From assembly GCA_017469885.1 (NCBI GenBank), contig JAFUFO010000038.1, positions 1 through 64,000 of the forward strand: 64,000 nucleotides of DNA, written 5' to 3'. Source of the stretch: Solobacterium sp. Lineage in GTDB: Bacteria; Bacillota_I; Bacilli_A; Erysipelotrichales; Erysipelotrichaceae. The translations under genes and the position numbers were made by a program. The notes under the pieces are model-generated. The model did no database searches. It was not told the origin of the DNA and was given only the letters and a program-made list of their open reading frames with translations. Position 1 is the first letter of the stretch, and each line of letters opens with the position of its first letter. This document shows positions 25,333-34,757 of the stretch, in pieces.

Positions 25333-26629
25333 TCAGAATATTTATCAGATCTATCCGATCGGATTCTGCGGTGCTCCGAAGGAAAATGACGGGAACCTTG
25401 AACATCGTATCCTGCATGTTCTGGACTGGATTCCGCATCTGCAGAAACTCGGCATTACCCGCGTGCTGTTCAATCCGGTCTTTGAAAGCGACCGACACGG
25501 ATATGATACCCGTGATTTCACAACGCTGGACTGCCGGCTCGGGACAAATGAGGATTTCAAAACCGTCTGTGACAGGCTTCATGAGGCTGGAATCGGTGTG
25601 ATTCTCGACGGCGTATTCAATCATGTCGGCCGCGGTTTTCCGTTCTTTCAGGATGTGATTGAAAAGAAATGGGACAGCCCCTACAAGGACTGGTTCTATA
25701 TCAACTTCAATGACGGCTGGGCAGAGGACGGCTTCACCTACGGCAACTGGGAAGGCCATAACGAACTCGTCAAACTGAATCTTCAGAATCCCGCAGTCAG
25801 AGAATATCTGTATCAGGCAGTGGAATCCTGGATTACACAGTTTCATATCGACGGCATCCGCCTGGATGTTGCCTACTGCCTGGACCGTTCCTTCCTGCGG
25901 GAATTCTCCGACTACATGCATCATAATCATCCGGACATCCTGCTGATCGGTGAGATGATCGGCGGCGACTACAATGTTCTCCTACGGGACGGCGGTCTCG
26001 ACAGCGTCACCAATTATGAGTGCCGCAAGGGACTGTTCTCTTCGATGAACTCCCGCAATCTCTTCGAGATCGGTTATTCCCTGAACCGCCAGTTCGGTCC
26101 GGATCCCTGGTGTCTTTACACCGGCCGGCGTCTGCTCAGCTTTGCGGACAATCATGACGTGGACCGCCTTGCCAGTGTTCTGACCGATCCCCGCGATCTG
26201 CCGTTAACTTATGATCTGATCTATGCCATGCCCGGCATTCCATGTATCTATTACGGCAGTGAATGGGGCATTGAAGGCAAGCGCACCCGGCACAGTGATG
26301 ATGACCTGCGCCCGTACCTCGATCATCCGGAATGGAATGAACTCTGTGATCATCTGGCAAAGCTCGCAGCGATCCGCAGAGAATGTTCTCCCCTTACCTA
26401 TGGTGATTACCGGCAGGTCTTTACCCGCAATGAACAGTGGGCGTTCACCCGCACTGACGATACGGGAATTCTGCTGTTTGCGCTGAACATCTCCGACCAG
26501 GAGGCAGTCATTTATCCGGACGGGAATATTCCGGAAGGCGTGGACCTGTTAACCGGAAAAAAGACGAATCCCTCAGAAGGAATCCGTCTTGCCGGTAAAT
26601 CCAGTGTATTTGTATACTGCCGTTTCTGA
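25322..26629 (+). CDS. GH13 alpha-amylase family glycoside hydrolase
   Basis: This 435-residue cytoplasmic enzyme has no signal peptide and belongs to the alpha-amylase family acting on alpha-glucans or maltodextrins. The four conserved regions are seen: DGVFNHVG, GIRLDVAY (nucleophile Asp), LIGEM (acid Glu) and FADNHDVDR. It lacks the N-terminal domain of neopullulanases and is at the short end for the family. AAAGG seven bases before the second in-frame ATG sets the start inside the end of nudC. The bond specificity cannot be told. It is convergent with the next gene with a one-base gap. Confidence 0.85.
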   Translation: MDFNQNIYQIYPIGFCGAPKENDGNLEHRILHVLDWIPHLQKLGITRVLFNPVFESDRHGYDTRDFTTLDCRLGTNEDFKTVCDRLHEAGIGVILDGVFNHVGRGFPFFQDVIEKKWDSPYKDWFYINFNDGWAEDGFTYGNWEGHNELVKLNLQNPAVREYLYQAVESWITQFHIDGIRLDVAYCLDRSFLREFSDYMHHNHPDILLIGEMIGGDYNVLLRDGGLDSVTNYECRKGLFSSMNSRNLFEIGYSLNRQFGPDPWCLYTGRRLLSFADNHDVDRLASVLTDPRDLPLTYDLIYAMPGIPCIYYGSEWGIEGKRTRHSDDDLRPYLDHPEWNELCDHLAKLAAIRRECSPLTYGDYRQVFTRNEQWAFTRTDDTGILLFALNISDQEAVIYPDGNIPEGVDLLTGKKTNPSEGIRLAGKSSVFVYCRF

Positions 26630-26630
26630 A

Positions 26631-29276
26631 TTACTGATTGAAATACTCTGCCGCTTTATCCATCGACATTTCCGCATAGTGTTCGCCGGCAACTTCATAG
26701 CCGATTGCGAAGATCCAGCAGGCACGGCGTGCCCCCTCCTCATCGTCGGGACATGCCCGCAGCTGCGCGGTTGTGTTGGGGTAATAGAGCGGCATTTCAT
26801 ATTGCAGGAAATGAAGCTGCCCGTCAATGGTTGTGGCATCGTAGCCGTTGGCTTCACACCACTTGAACAGATTGTCTTTCCGCTCCCCGCCCCACTGGCA
26901 GAGACCGTAATAACCTAGTCCGTTGTCAGCGGTTGAATTGAAGCGGCTCTCCCGGTGCATGTTGGCAAGCACACCGCATGCCTGAGCTTTGGAAAGTCCC
27001 ATGTTACCGGTCAGGAAGTTATAGATCTGTCCTTTTGGATCGGAAGAATTCGGAACCACATTTACAGGTGCAGCCGCCTCTGCAGTCGCTGTCGGTGTCG
27101 GTTCGGGTGTTGAGGCCGTGGTCGGCTCTGGCGTCGGTGTCGGTGTCGGTTCTGGTTCACTGACGATAACCGGGACAGAACGTTCGGTCCGGTTGCCTGC
27201 CTTGTCCATCGCCGAAACGGTCACGGTATATTCTCCAACAACAGAGGTATCGACCGCACTTGTGACGGTAAAGCATCCCGGAGAAGGCGTATCCGCATAG
27301 GTCAGCGCACCGTCAGTACCGTCCGTTACGGAAAGAATCAGATCTCCCGGATTGAAACTGTCGCCGACGGTCAGATTTACACGTTCTGCCGCAAATACAA
27401 CTTCCGGAGCGGTTGTGTCCGCAGCGGCAGAAGCTGTCGGATTGGGACTTGGCGTCGGCGTTGAAGTCGGTTCCGGGGTCTCGGCAGGCTTCGGCGTTTC
27501 TTCCGCTCCTTCCGTGCCGGTTCCGACAATGACTTTGAAGGCTTTTACCGAACGGTTTCCGGAGCTGTCTTCCGATACTACCCGAATCACATAGGTTCCA
27601 TCCTTAGCGGCGTCAAAACTTCCGTCATCAATCGTCCAGTCCAGTTTCCCTTCCACCGGATCGATTACCGATACCACGTTGTCTGCCGGATCAAATGCAT
27701 CGCCCGGATTGATACGGATAATGCTTTTCTCCAGCGTAATGATCGGTGACATCAGATCTTTCACTGTGAAGGTTTTTTTATACTCCCGGCTGACCTGTGT
27801 ACCGTCGTCCGTCTCTGCGGTAACAATATAGGTCATTTCCTGATCACCCATTTTCATGGTATCGATCGTGCCTTCAAACGTCAGATCACCGCCGGCCGCA
27901 AGCACAAAGTCCGACGGGTGGAAATCGCCGCCGTATTCCACGACTGCGTCTTCCCGGAACTGTATGGTCAGAGTTTCATATAATTTCTGTTCTTCCGCTT
28001 TTGAGAGTCCGCGCGCGGGGAAACCGCGTGTGACACCCCAGAAAATCAGAAAGCCAAGTGCAGCACAGAAAATCAGTCCAAGCAGCGTCATCAGAATACC
28101 GCGGATCGGAAAGCCGCGGCGTTCTTCCGCCACTGCAGGTTCAGCACCATCCTCGTTCAGCGCACGCTCTTTTTTCTGCAGCGCCGCAAGAATTGCGTCA
28201 CCTGCCTTGCCGGACGTTTTCGCCGGGTTTTCCAGTTCCGCCGCAGGGATTTCAGGTGCTGTTTCAACAGCGGTTTCCGGCTCTGCCGGTTCCATCTCTG
28301 TTTCCGTATACGCGCTGGTCTCTTCAGTATCTTCCGGTTCCGCTTCGTAATCCGGTTCCGGTTCAAACTGCGACTTGAGAAGCGCGTTCATATCCTCGGG
28401 TAGCGGCGCAGCAATGACCCGGCTTTCGCGGGTAAACGGCGTCAGAAAGTCAATCCTTGAACAGTGCAGTGCCGGGCGGTTCAGAATATCCGTCGTGCCG
28501 CCATAGAGTTCATCTCCGATCAGCGGGTGACCCGCCGCAGCCATATGGGCGCGGATCTGATGCGTCCGGCCGGTCTCAATTTCCACATTGAGCTCGGAAA
28601 CGGACTGCCCGCTGACATGGAACTCATTCACAACGCGGAAAATCGTCAGTGCCGGTTTTCCGTTAGGATCTTTTGTCACACGGCGGCGCTCGCCTTCCGC
28701 TTTGGCAATCGGCGCATCAATCATGCCCTGTTTGATATCAAAGATGCCTGACACAAAGGCGGTGTAGTCCTTGTTCAGCTTTCCGTCTTCCCGGTCCCTG
28801 GAAAGACGGGAAGCCGCAAGCCGGTTCTTCGCAAAGAGAATCGCACCGCTGACATCCTTGTCCAGCCGGCCGACCGGGCGGATGACAAAATCCTCTCCCT
28901 TCCGCCGGTAATAGGATGCCAGAATGGAACCCATGGAATCATCAATATGACCGTGTACCGGATGGCATGGAATACCGGCCGGCTTGTTTACAACAACGAC
29001 ATCTTCATCTTCATACAGAATGTCCGGTTCAACATCCAGCATCGGAATCTGTCCGGTCTGCGCCTCCGGAAACCGCAGGGTCAGCGTGTCACCGACCCGC
29101 ATGCGGTCATTCACCTTGATCCGTTTCCCGTTCAAAAGGATCTCTCCGTCAAACTTCAGGCGGGAGATCTCTTTTCTTGATAATTTCAGATCACGGGTCA
29201 TTACCTGCCGGACGCTTCCGTTATCGGAGAGCGGCCAGTCAGACAGACTCATCTGGTACGTTATTTCCTTTTCCAT
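26631..29276 (-). CDS. RluA-type pseudouridine synthase fused through a membrane helix to Ig-like and phage-tail lysozyme domains
   Basis: One uninterrupted frame of about 881 residues. Residues 11-70 look like an S4 RNA-binding domain; 80-300 are a RluA-family synthase with RPVGRLDKDVSG (catalytic Asp139) and TGRTHQIRAHMAAAGHPLIGD. A Glu/Pro-rich linker (304-385) ends in EERR, followed by a membrane helix (391-417). Beyond it come two Ig-like repeats (about 505-586 and 622-706), each followed by Pro/Thr-rich spacers, and a C-terminal phage-tail lysozyme-like domain (743-881) with ANMHRESRFN (Glu776) and GLCQWGGER. Topology predicts the synthase inside and the muramidase outside. No good ribosome site is seen; an ATG at 29306 is an alternative start. 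It follows prfB. Confidence 0.85.
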   Translation of the reverse strand: MEKEITYQMSLSDWPLSDNGSVRQVMTRDLKLSRKEISRLKFDGEILLNGKRIKVNDRMRVGDTLTLRFPEAQTGQIPMLDVEPDILYEDEDVVVVNKPAGIPCHPVHGHIDDSMGSILASYYRRKGEDFVIRPVGRLDKDVSGAILFAKNRLAASRLSRDREDGKLNKDYTAFVSGIFDIKQGMIDAPIAKAEGERRRVTKDPNGKPALTIFRVVNEFHVSGQSVSELNVEIETGRTHQIRAHMAAAGHPLIGDELYGGTTDILNRPALHCSRIDFLTPFTRESRVIAAPLPEDMNALLKSQFEPEPDYEAEPEDTEETSAYTETEMEPAEPETAVETAPEIPAAELENPAKTSGKAGDAILAALQKKERALNEDGAEPAVAEERRGFPIRGILMTLLGLIFCAALGFLIFWGVTRGFPARGLSKAEEQKLYETLTIQFREDAVVEYGGDFHPSDFVLAAGGDLTFEGTIDTMKMGDQEMTYIVTAETDDGTQVSREYKKTFTVKDLMSPIITLEKSIIRINPGDAFDPADNVVSVIDPVEGKLDWTIDDGSFDAAKDGTYVIRVVSEDSSGNRSVKAFKVIVGTGTEGAEETPKPAETPEPTSTPTPSPNPTASAAADTTAPEVVFAAERVNLTVGDSFNPGDLILSVTDGTDGALTYADTPSPGCFTVTSAVDTSVVGEYTVTVSAMDKAGNRTERSVPVIVSEPEPTPTPTPEPTTASTPEPTPTATAEAAAPVNVVPNSSDPKGQIYNFLTGNMGLSKAQACGVLANMHRESRFNSTADNGLGYYGLCQWGGERKDNLFKWCEANGYDATTIDGQLHFLQYEMPLYYPNTTAQLRACPDDEEGARRACWIFAIGYEVAGEHYAEMSMDKAAEYFNQ

Positions 29277-29323
29277 GGCTGAATCATCGATTCGTGATCC
29301 CGGCATTGCCGGGCCGGTCCGCG

Positions 29324-30425
29324 TTATGCGATCTGGGACCGGAGATAGCTGTAAATAAACTCGTCCAGGTCGCCGTCCATGACGCCCTGAATGTTTCCTG
29401 CTTCACAGCCGGTGCGCAGGTCCTTGACCATCGTATACGGCTGGAATACGTAGGAACGGATCTGGGAACCCCATTCGTTCGCCTTGACTTCACCCTTGAT
29501 CTCCGCCATCTTCTTCGCCTGTTCCTGAATACGGATCTGAAGCAGCTTTGATTTCAGCATGTTCAGGCACGCTTCCCGGTTCTGAAGCTGGGAGCGCTGG
29601 GTCTGACAGAAGACGGTGATATTCAGCGGCTTATAAGTCATACGCACCGCGGAGTCGGTTTTGTTAATATGCTGGCCGCCGGCACCGGAGGATCGCATGG
29701 TGATGACTTCAAGATCCTTGTCATCGATCTCGATATCGAGGTCATCCTCAAACTCCGGCATGACTTCCACACTCGCAAAGCTGGTATGGCGGCGGGCGTT
29801 GGAATCAAACGGGGAAATGCGCACCAGACGGTGAACACCGTTTTCCGCCTTCAGATAACCGTAAGCCATCGGACCTTCGATCTTCAGGCTGCAGGATTTC
29901 ATGCCGGCTTCTTCACCGTCCTGGTAGTCCAGAACGTTTACCTTGAAGCCATGGCGTTCTGCCCAACGGACATACATCCGGTACAGCATGCCTGCCCAGT
30001 CCATCGCTTCCGTGCCGCCGGCACCGGGATGGATTTCAAGAATGCAGTTGTGGTTGTCATAAGGACCGCTGAGCAGGACCTGAATTTCAAATGCATCGAA
30101 GTCCTTCATGACACTCCGGTAATCCTCTTCGACAAGGGCTGCCAGTTCATCGTCAAACGACTGGTTCAGCTCTGCGACGGATTCGGAGAGATCGCCCATG
30201 GATGCGGTCAGGCGCTCATGATTTTCCACCAGTGCCTTGAGCGCGTTATTGTTTCGGATCAGCGCCTGTGCTTTCTTCTGGTCATTCCAGAAGTCGGCAG
30301 CGCTCATCGCTTTTTCATTTTCGGCAATTGTCTTCTTTTTCCCGGCCAGGTCAAAGAGAGGAGCCAAGCTGCTCCAATTTGGCCTGGCAGCGGGCAATGC
30401 CCTGTTTCATTTCATAAAGTTCCAT
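29324..30425 (-). CDS. prfB: peptide chain release factor 2, with programmed +1 frameshift
   Basis: This factor reads UGA and UAA stop codons. Translation starts at the ATG at 30425 (AAGGAG six bases before it), runs 24 codons and meets an in-frame TGA at 30351-30353 in the context CTT-TGA-C. A +1 shift there joins it to the main frame (GAC CTG GCC), giving about 366 residues. The main part has HPGAGGTEAMDWA with the GGQ-domain region, and RSSGAGGQHINKTDSAVR with the catalytic GGQ. The SPF codon-reading motif appears as ISPFDSNARRH. The usual internal Shine-Dalgarno before the slip site is replaced by a hairpin. It lies ten bases after secA. Confidence 0.95.
30350..30375 (-). other. prfB programmed frameshift site with upstream hairpin
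   Basis: The slip site CTT-TGA-C is at 30350-30356. GGAGC (30371-30375) and GCTCC (30360-30364) pair around a six-base loop and end three bases before the slip codon, where AGGGGG-type sequence normally sits. Confidence 0.8.
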
Positions 30426-30435
30426 CAAATACTCC

Positions 30436-32829
30436 TTACGCCTGTTTCGGCTGTTCGTTATTCACAACGACCCGGACTTTCATGCAGTAGGCAACGATGT
30501 CCTGGGCGATATTGTGCATCATGTTTTCAAACATTGCGAATCCTTCGGTCACATATGCCTGAAGGGGGTTGTCCTGCGCATAGCTTCGCAGACCGATACC
30601 GTCACGCAGTTTCGACATCATATCGATGTGATCAACCCACGCGCGGTCGATGACCTCGAGCGACATGTTGCGCTCATAGCTGCGCATCTGGGTGCGGACC
30701 GGATCAATCTTCTGATCATAGGCGTTCCATGCTTTCTCGTTGATGAGCGCGGTCACATCCTCAGCCGGTTTGCCCGCGATGTCACCTTCCGTAATCAGAT
30801 CTCCGAAGCCGATCTTCTTCAGCGATTCCAGCAGTCCCGGCACATTCAGTTCCATCGAACGGGATTCCGGATCGATGTTGGCGCCGACCGTATCGGAGAT
30901 GACACGCTCGAACATCTGGCGGATAACGGTATGTACATCCTCATGATCAAGAATGTAGTTTCTCTGATCGTACATGACCTCACGCTGCTGGCGGAGCACA
31001 TCATCGTACTGCAGGAGCGTTTTACGGGCATCGAAGTTAACGCCTTCAACACGCTTCTGTGCCGAGTTGATCGACTTGGTTACGGTCTTGGATTCCACCG
31101 CGGTGTCACCGAGGGATTTGAAGATGCCCTCAAGACGCTCGCTGCCGAACCGGACCATCAGATCATCCTGAACGGATACATAGAATCTGGATTCACCCGG
31201 GTCGCCCTGACGTCCGGAACGTCCGCGCAGCTGGTTATCGATACGTCTGGATTCATGACGCTCACTGCCGAGTACGCAGAGACCGCCGAGTTCACGCACA
31301 CCCTCACCGAGCTTGATATCGGTTCCTCGGCCGGCCATGTTGGTCGCGATGGTAACAGCGCCCTTCTGACCTGCCTTGGCAATGATTTCCGCTTCTCTTG
31401 CATGGTTCTTTGCGTTGAGCACTTCGTGATGAATCTTTTCCTTCTTCAGCATGTTGTGGATGAGTTCAGAGGTCTCAACCGCAATCGTACCGACCAGCAC
31501 CGGCTGTCCTTTTTCGTTGCGGGCCTTGACCTCTTCCACAAGGGCACGGAATTTGGCATCCTTCGTTCCGAAGATTGCATCCGGCTGGTCGATTCTTGCG
31601 ACCGGACGATTGGTCGGAATCTCATATACCAGCATGTTATAAATTTCCGTGAATTCTTCTTCCTCGGTCTTTGCGGTACCGGTCATACCGGCAAGCTTGT
31701 TGTAAAGACGGAAGAAGTTCTGATAGGTGATCGTCGCAAGGATCGTTGTCTCCTGACGGATCGAGATGCCTTCCTTGGCGCATACCGCCTGATGAAGACC
31801 GTCGGACCATTCCCGTCCCTTCATGAGACGTCCGGTGTTCGGGTCGACGATGTTGATTTCATCGTTTTCCGTATCAACGACATACTCAACATCCTTCATC
31901 ATGATGTAGTTTGCCTTCAGTGCCTGGCCGATGCGGTGCAGAAGCTGAGTGTGTTCCAGGTTGTACAGGTTGTCAACACGGAATACCTTTTCCGCCTTGG
32001 CAACGCCGGCTTCAGTCAGCTGTACGGTACGGGACTTTACATCCACTTCGTATTCACCCGGCTTGACGATCTCATCACCTTCCGTAATCTGTTCCTTCAG
32101 GCTCTTGGCAAAGCGGTCTGCCTGCAGGTACAGGTTTGCGGTCTGACGCATACCGCCGGAAATAATCAGCGGTGTACGCGATTCATCGATCAGGATCGAG
32201 TCAACTTCATCGACAAGCGCAAAGTTGAGTCCGCGCTGTACGCGGTCTTTCGCATTCTTGACCATGTTGTCACGGAGGTAGTCAAAGCCAAGCTCCGAGT
32301 TGGTCGTATAAGTAATGTCGCAGTTGTATGCGGCACGTTTCTGCGCCGGTGTCATCTGACGCAGATTGAGACCGACCGTCAGTCCGAGGAACCGGTGGAT
32401 CTGCCCCATCCATTCCGAGTCACGCTGGGACAGGTATTCGTTGACGGTTACGACATGCACGCCCTTGCCTTCCAGTGCATTAAGGTATACTGCCATGACC
32501 GAGGTCAGGGTCTTACCTTCACCGGTCTTCATTTCGGCGATGTCACCGCCCTGCATGACCGCCGCACCCATGAGCTGCACGGGATACGGGAATTCTCCGA
32601 TTACTCTGCGGCACGCCTCACGCGCGGTCGCAAACGCTTCCGGAAGAATGTCATCCAGTGTCTTTCCTTCCGCAAGGAGCTGACGGAAGCGGGGCGTTTC
32701 CGCCTGCAGTTCCTCATTGCTCATCTGCGCGTATTTCTCTTCCAGTGCAAGCACCGGTTTGATTTTCTTTTCTACTTCTTTCAGACGCCGGCCGTCGACG
32801 TTCAAAAGCTTATCAAGTATTCCAGCCAT
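30436..32829 (-). CDS. secA: preprotein translocase ATPase SecA
   Basis: This 797-residue motor pushes proteins through SecYEG. Helicase motifs are seen: MKTGEGKTLTS (Walker A), LVDEVDSILIDE (Walker B), GTIAVETSELI and ATNMAGRGTDIKLGEGV. The SecA-type RSGRQGDPGESRFYVS is complete, and the helical scaffold region (VDHIDMMSKLRDGIGLRSYAQ) is normal. The C-terminus ends without the usual zinc-binding Cys/His tail, so it is a short form. AGGAGG eight bases before the ATG at 32829 sets the start. It has its own strong promoter and is followed by prfB. Confidence 0.96.
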   Translation of the reverse strand: MAGILDKLLNVDGRRLKEVEKKIKPVLALEEKYAQMSNEELQAETPRFRQLLAEGKTLDDILPEAFATAREACRRVIGEFPYPVQLMGAAVMQGGDIAEMKTGEGKTLTSVMAVYLNALEGKGVHVVTVNEYLSQRDSEWMGQIHRFLGLTVGLNLRQMTPAQKRAAYNCDITYTTNSELGFDYLRDNMVKNAKDRVQRGLNFALVDEVDSILIDESRTPLIISGGMRQTANLYLQADRFAKSLKEQITEGDEIVKPGEYEVDVKSRTVQLTEAGVAKAEKVFRVDNLYNLEHTQLLHRIGQALKANYIMMKDVEYVVDTENDEINIVDPNTGRLMKGREWSDGLHQAVCAKEGISIRQETTILATITYQNFFRLYNKLAGMTGTAKTEEEEFTEIYNMLVYEIPTNRPVARIDQPDAIFGTKDAKFRALVEEVKARNEKGQPVLVGTIAVETSELIHNMLKKEKIHHEVLNAKNHAREAEIIAKAGQKGAVTIATNMAGRGTDIKLGEGVRELGGLCVLGSERHESRRIDNQLRGRSGRQGDPGESRFYVSVQDDLMVRFGSERLEGIFKSLGDTAVESKTVTKSINSAQKRVEGVNFDARKTLLQYDDVLRQQREVMYDQRNYILDHEDVHTVIRQMFERVISDTVGANIDPESRSMELNVPGLLESLKKIGFGDLITEGDIAGKPAEDVTALINEKAWNAYDQKIDPVRTQMRSYERNMSLEVIDRAWVDHIDMMSKLRDGIGLRSYAQDNPLQAYVTEGFAMFENMMHNIAQDIVAYCMKVRVVVNNEQPKQA

Positions 32830-32865
32830 AATAAAAACCTCCTGATCGTATAAATCAGCCAATTT

Positions 32866-32894
32866 ATTATAACGTTATAAATATTTCACTTCAA
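32866..32894 (-). promoter_or_regulatory. secA promoter
   Basis: On the minus strand TTGAAG (32889-32894) and TATAAT (32866-32871) are exactly 17 bases apart, about 37 bases before the secA start. The -35 overlaps the last codons of comFC. Confidence 0.75.
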
Positions 32895-33554
32895 GGAATC
32901 CCGGAAACCCGTTCCGCGATGAAGAAACCGCATCATTCCGCCTGTTTCCGCACGTTCTTCCGGCGCTTCCGCAAGCCCGCACGCAAAAATCCGGATGTCC
33001 AGTCCCTCCGGCAGAACCGAAAGCGCGCCTTTCATCGTTGATCCGGTTGTGATCACATCATCCGCAAGTACAACACGGCGCGGAATACGAACCCCTCCTT
33101 TCAGACGGATATCCGTGGTCATTGCGGCGCGTTCTGTTTTTCCCAGGTTCTTTTGCGAACGGCCGGAAATCTTTTCAAACGGCTCCATCATCGGCAGTTT
33201 CAGCCACTCAAATATCCCGCGAAGATGAGAGAATCCGCGGTATTCCACGTCCTGCGGCGCACTGGGAAGCAGCAGAAGCGTCCGTCCGCGGTACAGCCGC
33301 CTCAGCATCCGGATGTCCGGATACAGAAACACCGGTTTCAGTGCCTCATCACAGAGTTCCTTGTACTGCAGGAGGCATTCGGAAAACCCTCCGTTGTAGG
33401 CATACAGCGCAAACGCGTCATGTCCTTCAAACCGGAAGGAACGGGAGATCCGTTTCCATTTGTCCCGGCACTTCCGGCACAGCACATCTTCCCTCTGAAA
33501 CATCTCCGTAAAGGAATCCCTGCGGATCAGCTCTCCGCACATCAGGCAGCGCAT
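32886..33554 (-). CDS. comFC: ComFC-family phosphoribosyltransferase-like protein
   Basis: This 222-residue protein is the ComFC/GntX type linked to DNA uptake. An N-terminal zinc motif (RCLMCGELI and CRKCRDKW) precedes a phosphoribosyltransferase fold with the PRPP loop VVLADDVITTGSTMKGA near the end. It overlaps comFA by 13 bases, the standard comF arrangement, which strengthens the call. It works with ComFA in moving single-stranded DNA into the cell in naturally competent relatives; whether this organism is competent is not shown. Confidence 0.88.
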   Translation of the reverse strand: MRCLMCGELIRRDSFTEMFQREDVLCRKCRDKWKRISRSFRFEGHDAFALYAYNGGFSECLLQYKELCDEALKPVFLYPDIRMLRRLYRGRTLLLLPSAPQDVEYRGFSHLRGIFEWLKLPMMEPFEKISGRSQKNLGKTERAAMTTDIRLKGGVRIPRRVVLADDVITTGSTMKGALSVLPEGLDIRIFACGLAEAPEERAETGGMMRFLHRGTGFRDSLK

Positions 33555-34684
33555 GCGTTCACCTCCTGAATCCGGCGGCGGCAGCGGTCGGTCAGTGTAC
33601 TGCGGCTCATCTGAAGAAACAGCACATCCCCATCCGGCCGTTTGAACGTTCTTCCGGCACGGCCGGCCATCTGAATCAATGAAGCTTCGTCAAACACACC
33701 ATGGTCCGCATGATAGACACAGATATCCACACCAGGCACGGTCACACCCCGTTCCATGACGGTCGTGGCGACAAGCACGCCGGACTTCTGTTTTCGAAAC
33801 GCCGCAATAATGGCATCCCGGTTTTCCTTCTTCGACGTCACGCAGCTGCAGGGCAGAAACAGGCGCAGAAATGCCGTCATAAACTCTGCTTCCCGGATCG
33901 TCGGGACAAATACCATGCGCGGTGTATCCCGTTCTTTCAGCCAGCGCAGCAGCACCACAAGAAGAATCACCGACGGCGCAGTAATGATCCTTGGCTCCGG
34001 AACCGGATGCCCGTGCGGACGCCGGTTCAGCTTCAGTTCCAGCAGTGTTCCCTTCTTCACCTTCCGGCGCATCGTTTCATCCGGGGTTGCGGTCAGATAG
34101 ATCTTCGTGCCCCGGCAGGCGGTTTCCGCAATGCCGTGAAGCACCGGATTTCCGCGGAACGGAAACGCATCCGGCTCATCGAGAATGAGCAGATCAAACG
34201 CCCGGTAATACCGGTACAGCTGATGTGTTGTACAAACGATGAGATCTCCGTCCGTCACATCTGTATGACCACCGCATACCGCAGTCACAATCGCATTCGG
34301 AAAACAGGCCTGAAGCCGGGCAGACAGTTCCAGCACCACCTGACGGCGCGGAATCGCAAAGCAGACCTTTTTCTTGCGCGCAAGCATTTTTGCGGCGCTT
34401 TCCAGAATCAATTCCGTCTTACCGGCACCGCACACAGCATTGATCAGGACGTCCTGTTCCCCTGCCGCAAGCGCGCACTGGTGCGACACCTCTTTCTGAT
34501 ACGGTGTCAGTAGATATTTCAGGACATATTCCTCACTGCCGGAAGTGACCGGACTCAGCACTGCAGGGCTGCTGTCTTCCTCCAGCATGACCCGGCCGAA
34601 GGAAATGCAGCGGCGGCAGTACCAGCCCCGGCTTCCCTTGTAAAAATAGCGTTTGTCGGTATTCAGACATCTCGGACATTTCAT
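33542..34684 (-). CDS. comFA: ComFA DNA-uptake helicase
   Basis: This 380-residue ATPase of the DEAD-like superfamily pulls transforming DNA into the cell. An N-terminal zinc domain (KCPRCLN and CRRCISFG) is followed by INAVCGAGKTELI (Walker A), LLILDEPDAFPF (Walker B), TATPDE and the helicase motif VI-like QMAGRAGRTFKRPDG. GGGAGGG nine bases before the ATG supports the start. It is first in a pair with comFC. Confidence 0.9.
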   Translation of the reverse strand: MKCPRCLNTDKRYFYKGSRGWYCRRCISFGRVMLEEDSSPAVLSPVTSGSEEYVLKYLLTPYQKEVSHQCALAAGEQDVLINAVCGAGKTELILESAAKMLARKKKVCFAIPRRQVVLELSARLQACFPNAIVTAVCGGHTDVTDGDLIVCTTHQLYRYYRAFDLLILDEPDAFPFRGNPVLHGIAETACRGTKIYLTATPDETMRRKVKKGTLLELKLNRRPHGHPVPEPRIITAPSVILLVVLLRWLKERDTPRMVFVPTIREAEFMTAFLRLFLPCSCVTSKKENRDAIIAAFRKQKSGVLVATTVMERGVTVPGVDICVYHADHGVFDEASLIQMAGRAGRTFKRPDGDVLFLQMSRSTLTDRCRRRIQEVNACAA

Positions 34685-34757
34685 GAAGAAAACCCTCCCT
34701 GTATATCAATTAGTGCGAGAGGGTTGAATTTACACGTTTTAATGATCGGATGATGAT

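Noticed and set aside
27060-27180. Short repeats in the RluA-lysozyme gene that look like a tandem repeat
   Set aside because: They encode the Pro/Thr/Glu-rich spacer of the protein; they are not a separate DNA repeat element.
30514-32853. A 779-residue frame opposite secA
   Set aside because: It mirrors the codon bias of secA on the other strand. secA has all its motifs and a promoter; the opposite frame has none.
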